From: Sphingomonas mali NBRC 15500
GTDB lineage: Bacteria > Pseudomonadota > Alphaproteobacteria > Sphingomonadales > Sphingomonadaceae
Length of the DNA stretch: 43,836 nt
Assembly: GCF_001598415.1 (NCBI RefSeq)
Contig: NZ_BCYX01000032.1
Coordinates: 1-43,836, forward strand
Direction: 5' to 3'
A program made the position numbers and the translations under genes. Positions 42,091-43,836 of the stretch are shown here, one piece after another; position 1 is the stretch's first letter; every line of letters starts with the position of its first letter. Under the pieces are notes generated by a model that saw nothing but the letters and a program-made list of their open reading frames with translations, was not told where the DNA came from and did no database searches.

Positions 42091-42888
42091 CTAATCCCGG
42101 CTGGCGATCCCGCGCCGCATCATCTTTCTGAGCTGGCCTGGCATCCAGCGCGCGGCGAATTTCATCCGGAACGCGGTCTTGCCGACATAGGTGTGGACGG
42201 CGTCGCCATGGACCGCGTTCCACGCGGCATCGGCGACATCGGCGGCGCTGCTCAGTTCGAGCCCGGCCGCGGTCACCGACTCGCGGATATTGCGGTTGCT
42301 GCCCTCGATCGGACCCTGGAGCAAAGGCGTGTCGATGAAGGCCGGGACGAGGTCGCGAACCTTGATGCCGTCGCCATACCATTCGCCGTCGAGCGCCTCG
42401 GTCAGCGAGCGGACGCCGAACTTGGTCGCCGAATAGACCGACAGGCCGGCCGATCCGTAGATCGCCGAGGCCGAGGCGGTGTTGAGCAGGCAGGATCCCG
42501 GCGTCTTCGCCAGATAGGCATGGCCGATCTTGGCGCCGTTGAGCACACCGACCAGGTTGATCTGGACGACGCGGTCGAGATCCTCGAAGCTCATCTCGGC
42601 GATCGGACCGCCGGTCCCGATCCCGGCATTGTTGAACAGCACGTCGAGCCGGCCACCGGTCTTCGACGTGAAATCGTCGAGATCGTTCTTCCACGACTCG
42701 CGGTCGCGCACGTCCATGATGTAGGTGTCGCTCATGCCCGCGGGCAGCAAGGCGGCGGTCTCGGTCAGCCCCTTGGCGTTGACGTCGGCGAGTCCGACGC
42801 GCCAGCCCTCGCGCGCGAAACGCTGGGCGACCGCGCGCCCGATGCCCGACCCGCCGCCGGTGATGAAGATTGCTTTCGTATCCACCAT
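42091..42888 (-). CDS. short-chain dehydrogenase/reductase (SDR)
   Basis: This 265-residue classical SDR has the cofactor motif FITGGGSGIGRAVAQRF, then NNAGIG, a Ser in NTASASAIYG, and the catalytic pair in YSATKFGVRS. An Asp after the second strand (GLADVN) suggests NAD preference. The C-terminal half (DLVPAFIDTPLLQG) may define a lipid or alcohol substrate, unknown here. ATG 42888 has a strong AGGGGAG site; the frame continues upstream into a repeat element and should not be used. The MarR-GNAT gene lies downstream on the same strand, after about 114 bases. Confidence 0.92.
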   Translation of the reverse strand: MVDTKAIFITGGGSGIGRAVAQRFAREGWRVGLADVNAKGLTETAALLPAGMSDTYIMDVRDRESWKNDLDDFTSKTGGRLDVLFNNAGIGTGGPIAEMSFEDLDRVVQINLVGVLNGAKIGHAYLAKTPGSCLLNTASASAIYGSAGLSVYSATKFGVRSLTEALDGEWYGDGIKVRDLVPAFIDTPLLQGPIEGSNRNIRESVTAAGLELSSAADVADAAWNAVHGDAVHTYVGKTAFRMKFAARWMPGQLRKMMRRGIASRD

Positions 42889-42901
42889 CGCTCCCCTCGA
42901 T

Positions 42902-42992
42902 TTCGTCATGCCGGACTTGTTCCGGCATCCAACCATCCTCAAGCCGTAGGCTTGCGGTACGTTGGACCCCGGAACAAGTCCGGGGTGACGAA
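42902..42992. repeat. paired REP-like palindromes
   Basis: Two hairpins, ATGCCGGA-CTTGT-TCCGGCAT (42908-42928) and ACCCCGGA-ACAAG-TCCGGGGT (42966-42986), lie in opposite orientation. CCGGACTTGTTCCGG and its reverse complement also pair across the element. Outer arms TTCGTCA/TGACGAA close it, and a small AAGCC-GTA-GGCTT hairpin lies in the middle. This is a bipartite dispersed repeat of a form I recall as frequent in sphingomonads and other alphaproteobacteria. It lies between the divergent SDR and ABC ATPase genes. Confidence 0.88.
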
Positions 42993-43037
42993 TTTTGGCG
43001 GTTTGACCGTATCGCCAAGCTCCCGCACAACGGCGCC

Positions 43038-43811
43038 GTGAGCACGCAGGGCCCTTCTGTCGAACTGAGCGGCGTGACCAAGACCTATCCCGGCGGCACC
43101 ACCGCCGTCGACGAGGTGACGGTCGAGATCGCCGGCGGCAGCTTCGTCGCCTTGGTCGGCAGTTCGGGGTCGGGCAAATCGACCTTGCTCAAGATGATCA
43201 ATCGGCTGATCGAGCCAAGCGCGGGCAGCGTCGCGATCGACGGGCAGGCGGTGGATGCGGAGGATCGCTTCCGGCTGCGGCGGCGGATCGGCTATGTCTT
43301 CCAGAATATCGGGCTGTTCCCGCATCTGACGGTTGCCGAGAATGTCGCGATCGGGCTCAGGCTCGAGGGGGAAAAGAACCCGCGCGCACGCGTCGCCGAA
43401 CTGCTCGGACTGGTCGATCTGCCGGCCGACTTCGCCGCTCGGATGCCCGATGCCTTGTCGGGCGGTCAACGCCAGCGCGTCGGCGTGGCGCGCGCGTTGG
43501 CAACCGAGCCGCGCCTGCTGTTGATGGACGAGCCATTCGGCGCACTCGATCCGGTCACGCGCGACCAATTGGGCGGCGCGATCCGCGCGCTGCATGATCG
43601 GCTGGGGCTGACCACGATCATGGTGACGCATGACATGGCCGAGGCGCTGCTGCTCGCCGACCGCGTGCTGGTGATGGACAAGGGGCGGATCGTTGCCGAT
43701 GCGCCGCCGCGTGCGTTGCTGGCCGGCGAGGGCGGTGCGGTGGCGCAGGCGCTGGTCGCGGTGCCGCGCGAGCAGATGAAACGGCTCGGTGCGTTGGAGG
43801 CGGGGGCGTGA
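43038..43811 (+). CDS. ABC transporter ATP-binding protein, osmoprotectant/quaternary-amine type
   Basis: This 257-residue ATPase has Walker A GSSGSGKST, Q-loop FQNIGLFPHLTVAENVAIG, signature LSGGQRQRVGVARAL, Walker B LLLMDEPFGALDP and switch His VTHDM. The FQNIGLFPHLTV stretch and KMINRLIEPSAG resemble the glycine betaine/choline importers (OpuBA/OpuCA/YehX). No C-terminal CBS domains are present. The start is GTG 43038; the frame is open from 42870 but that part is repeat. A permease and binding-protein gene would be expected just past the window edge. Confidence 0.9.
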   Translation: MSTQGPSVELSGVTKTYPGGTTAVDEVTVEIAGGSFVALVGSSGSGKSTLLKMINRLIEPSAGSVAIDGQAVDAEDRFRLRRRIGYVFQNIGLFPHLTVAENVAIGLRLEGEKNPRARVAELLGLVDLPADFAARMPDALSGGQRQRVGVARALATEPRLLLMDEPFGALDPVTRDQLGGAIRALHDRLGLTTIMVTHDMAEALLLADRVLVMDKGRIVADAPPRALLAGEGGAVAQALVAVPREQMKRLGALEAGA

Positions 43812-43836
43812 GGGGCTGTCCCAAAATCCTCCCCGG

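Noticed and set aside
42902..42992. CRISPR-like repeat unit
   Set aside because: Only two opposed hairpins, no direct repeats with spacers and no cas genes.
43808..43836. Start of a following permease gene at GTG 43808
   Set aside because: The few codons visible do not look like a permease start, and the window ends too soon to judge.

Overview
The window looks like a chromosomal segment of a sphingomonad (Sphingomonas or a close alphaproteobacterial relative). This is inferred from high GC with strong third-position bias, an aa3 oxidase operon ordered ctaC-ctaD-ctaB-small membrane protein-ctaG-ctaE-DUF983-SURF1-thrC, many ATGA/GTGA gene overlaps, and intergenic palindromes of a kind common in this group. 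No tRNA, rRNA, CRISPR array, IS element or prophage was seen.

Layout. (1) 0-2.8 kb: an M13 metallopeptidase and a FrnE-type DsbA oxidoreductase. (2) 2.9-9.7 kb: a chaperone-usher pilus locus of the archaic, spore-coat-protein-U-like kind. It has a divergent small pilin-like gene, two pilin-like genes, a chaperone, an usher and a two-domain tip protein. A strong stem-loop separates the abundant pilin from the assembly genes. (3) 9.8-21.6 kb: an accessory island. A minus-strand operon encodes a stand-alone leucine-type A-T protein, a cytochrome P450, a C-A-T-TE synthetase and an Sfp-type phosphopantetheinyl transferase. It is flanked by a polysaccharide flippase and by a divergent acyltransferase/esterase pair. 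(4) 21.6-25.7 kb: maiA, an AI-2E family transporter, lepB, acpS and pdxJ, with a perfect 33-bp-arm inverted repeat between pdxJ and acpS. (5) 25.8-33.7 kb: the cytochrome oxidase operon and thrC. (6) 33.8-43.8 kb: an rRNA-type methyltransferase with a decayed copy of its 3' end nearby, an amidase, a secreted lipase-like hydrolase, ccmA-ccmB with a small zincin, a pterin dehydratase, a family 2 glycosyltransferase, a MarR-GNAT fusion with its own palindromic operator, an SDR, and an osmoprotectant-type ABC ATPase near the right edge.

The most interesting system is the NRPS operon. The A-T protein's specificity residues read DAWFLGNVVK, the textbook leucine code. The second adenylation domain reads DILQLGVIWK, close to a glycine code. 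An A-T plus P450 pair is the known arrangement for beta-hydroxylation of a carrier-bound amino acid, so a beta-hydroxyleucine-containing dipeptide-like product is the simplest reading. The terminal thioesterase has Cys in place of the usual Ser nucleophile and His where the catalytic Asp normally lies. That suggests an unusual release chemistry. I do not recognise this exact gene set as a described pathway.
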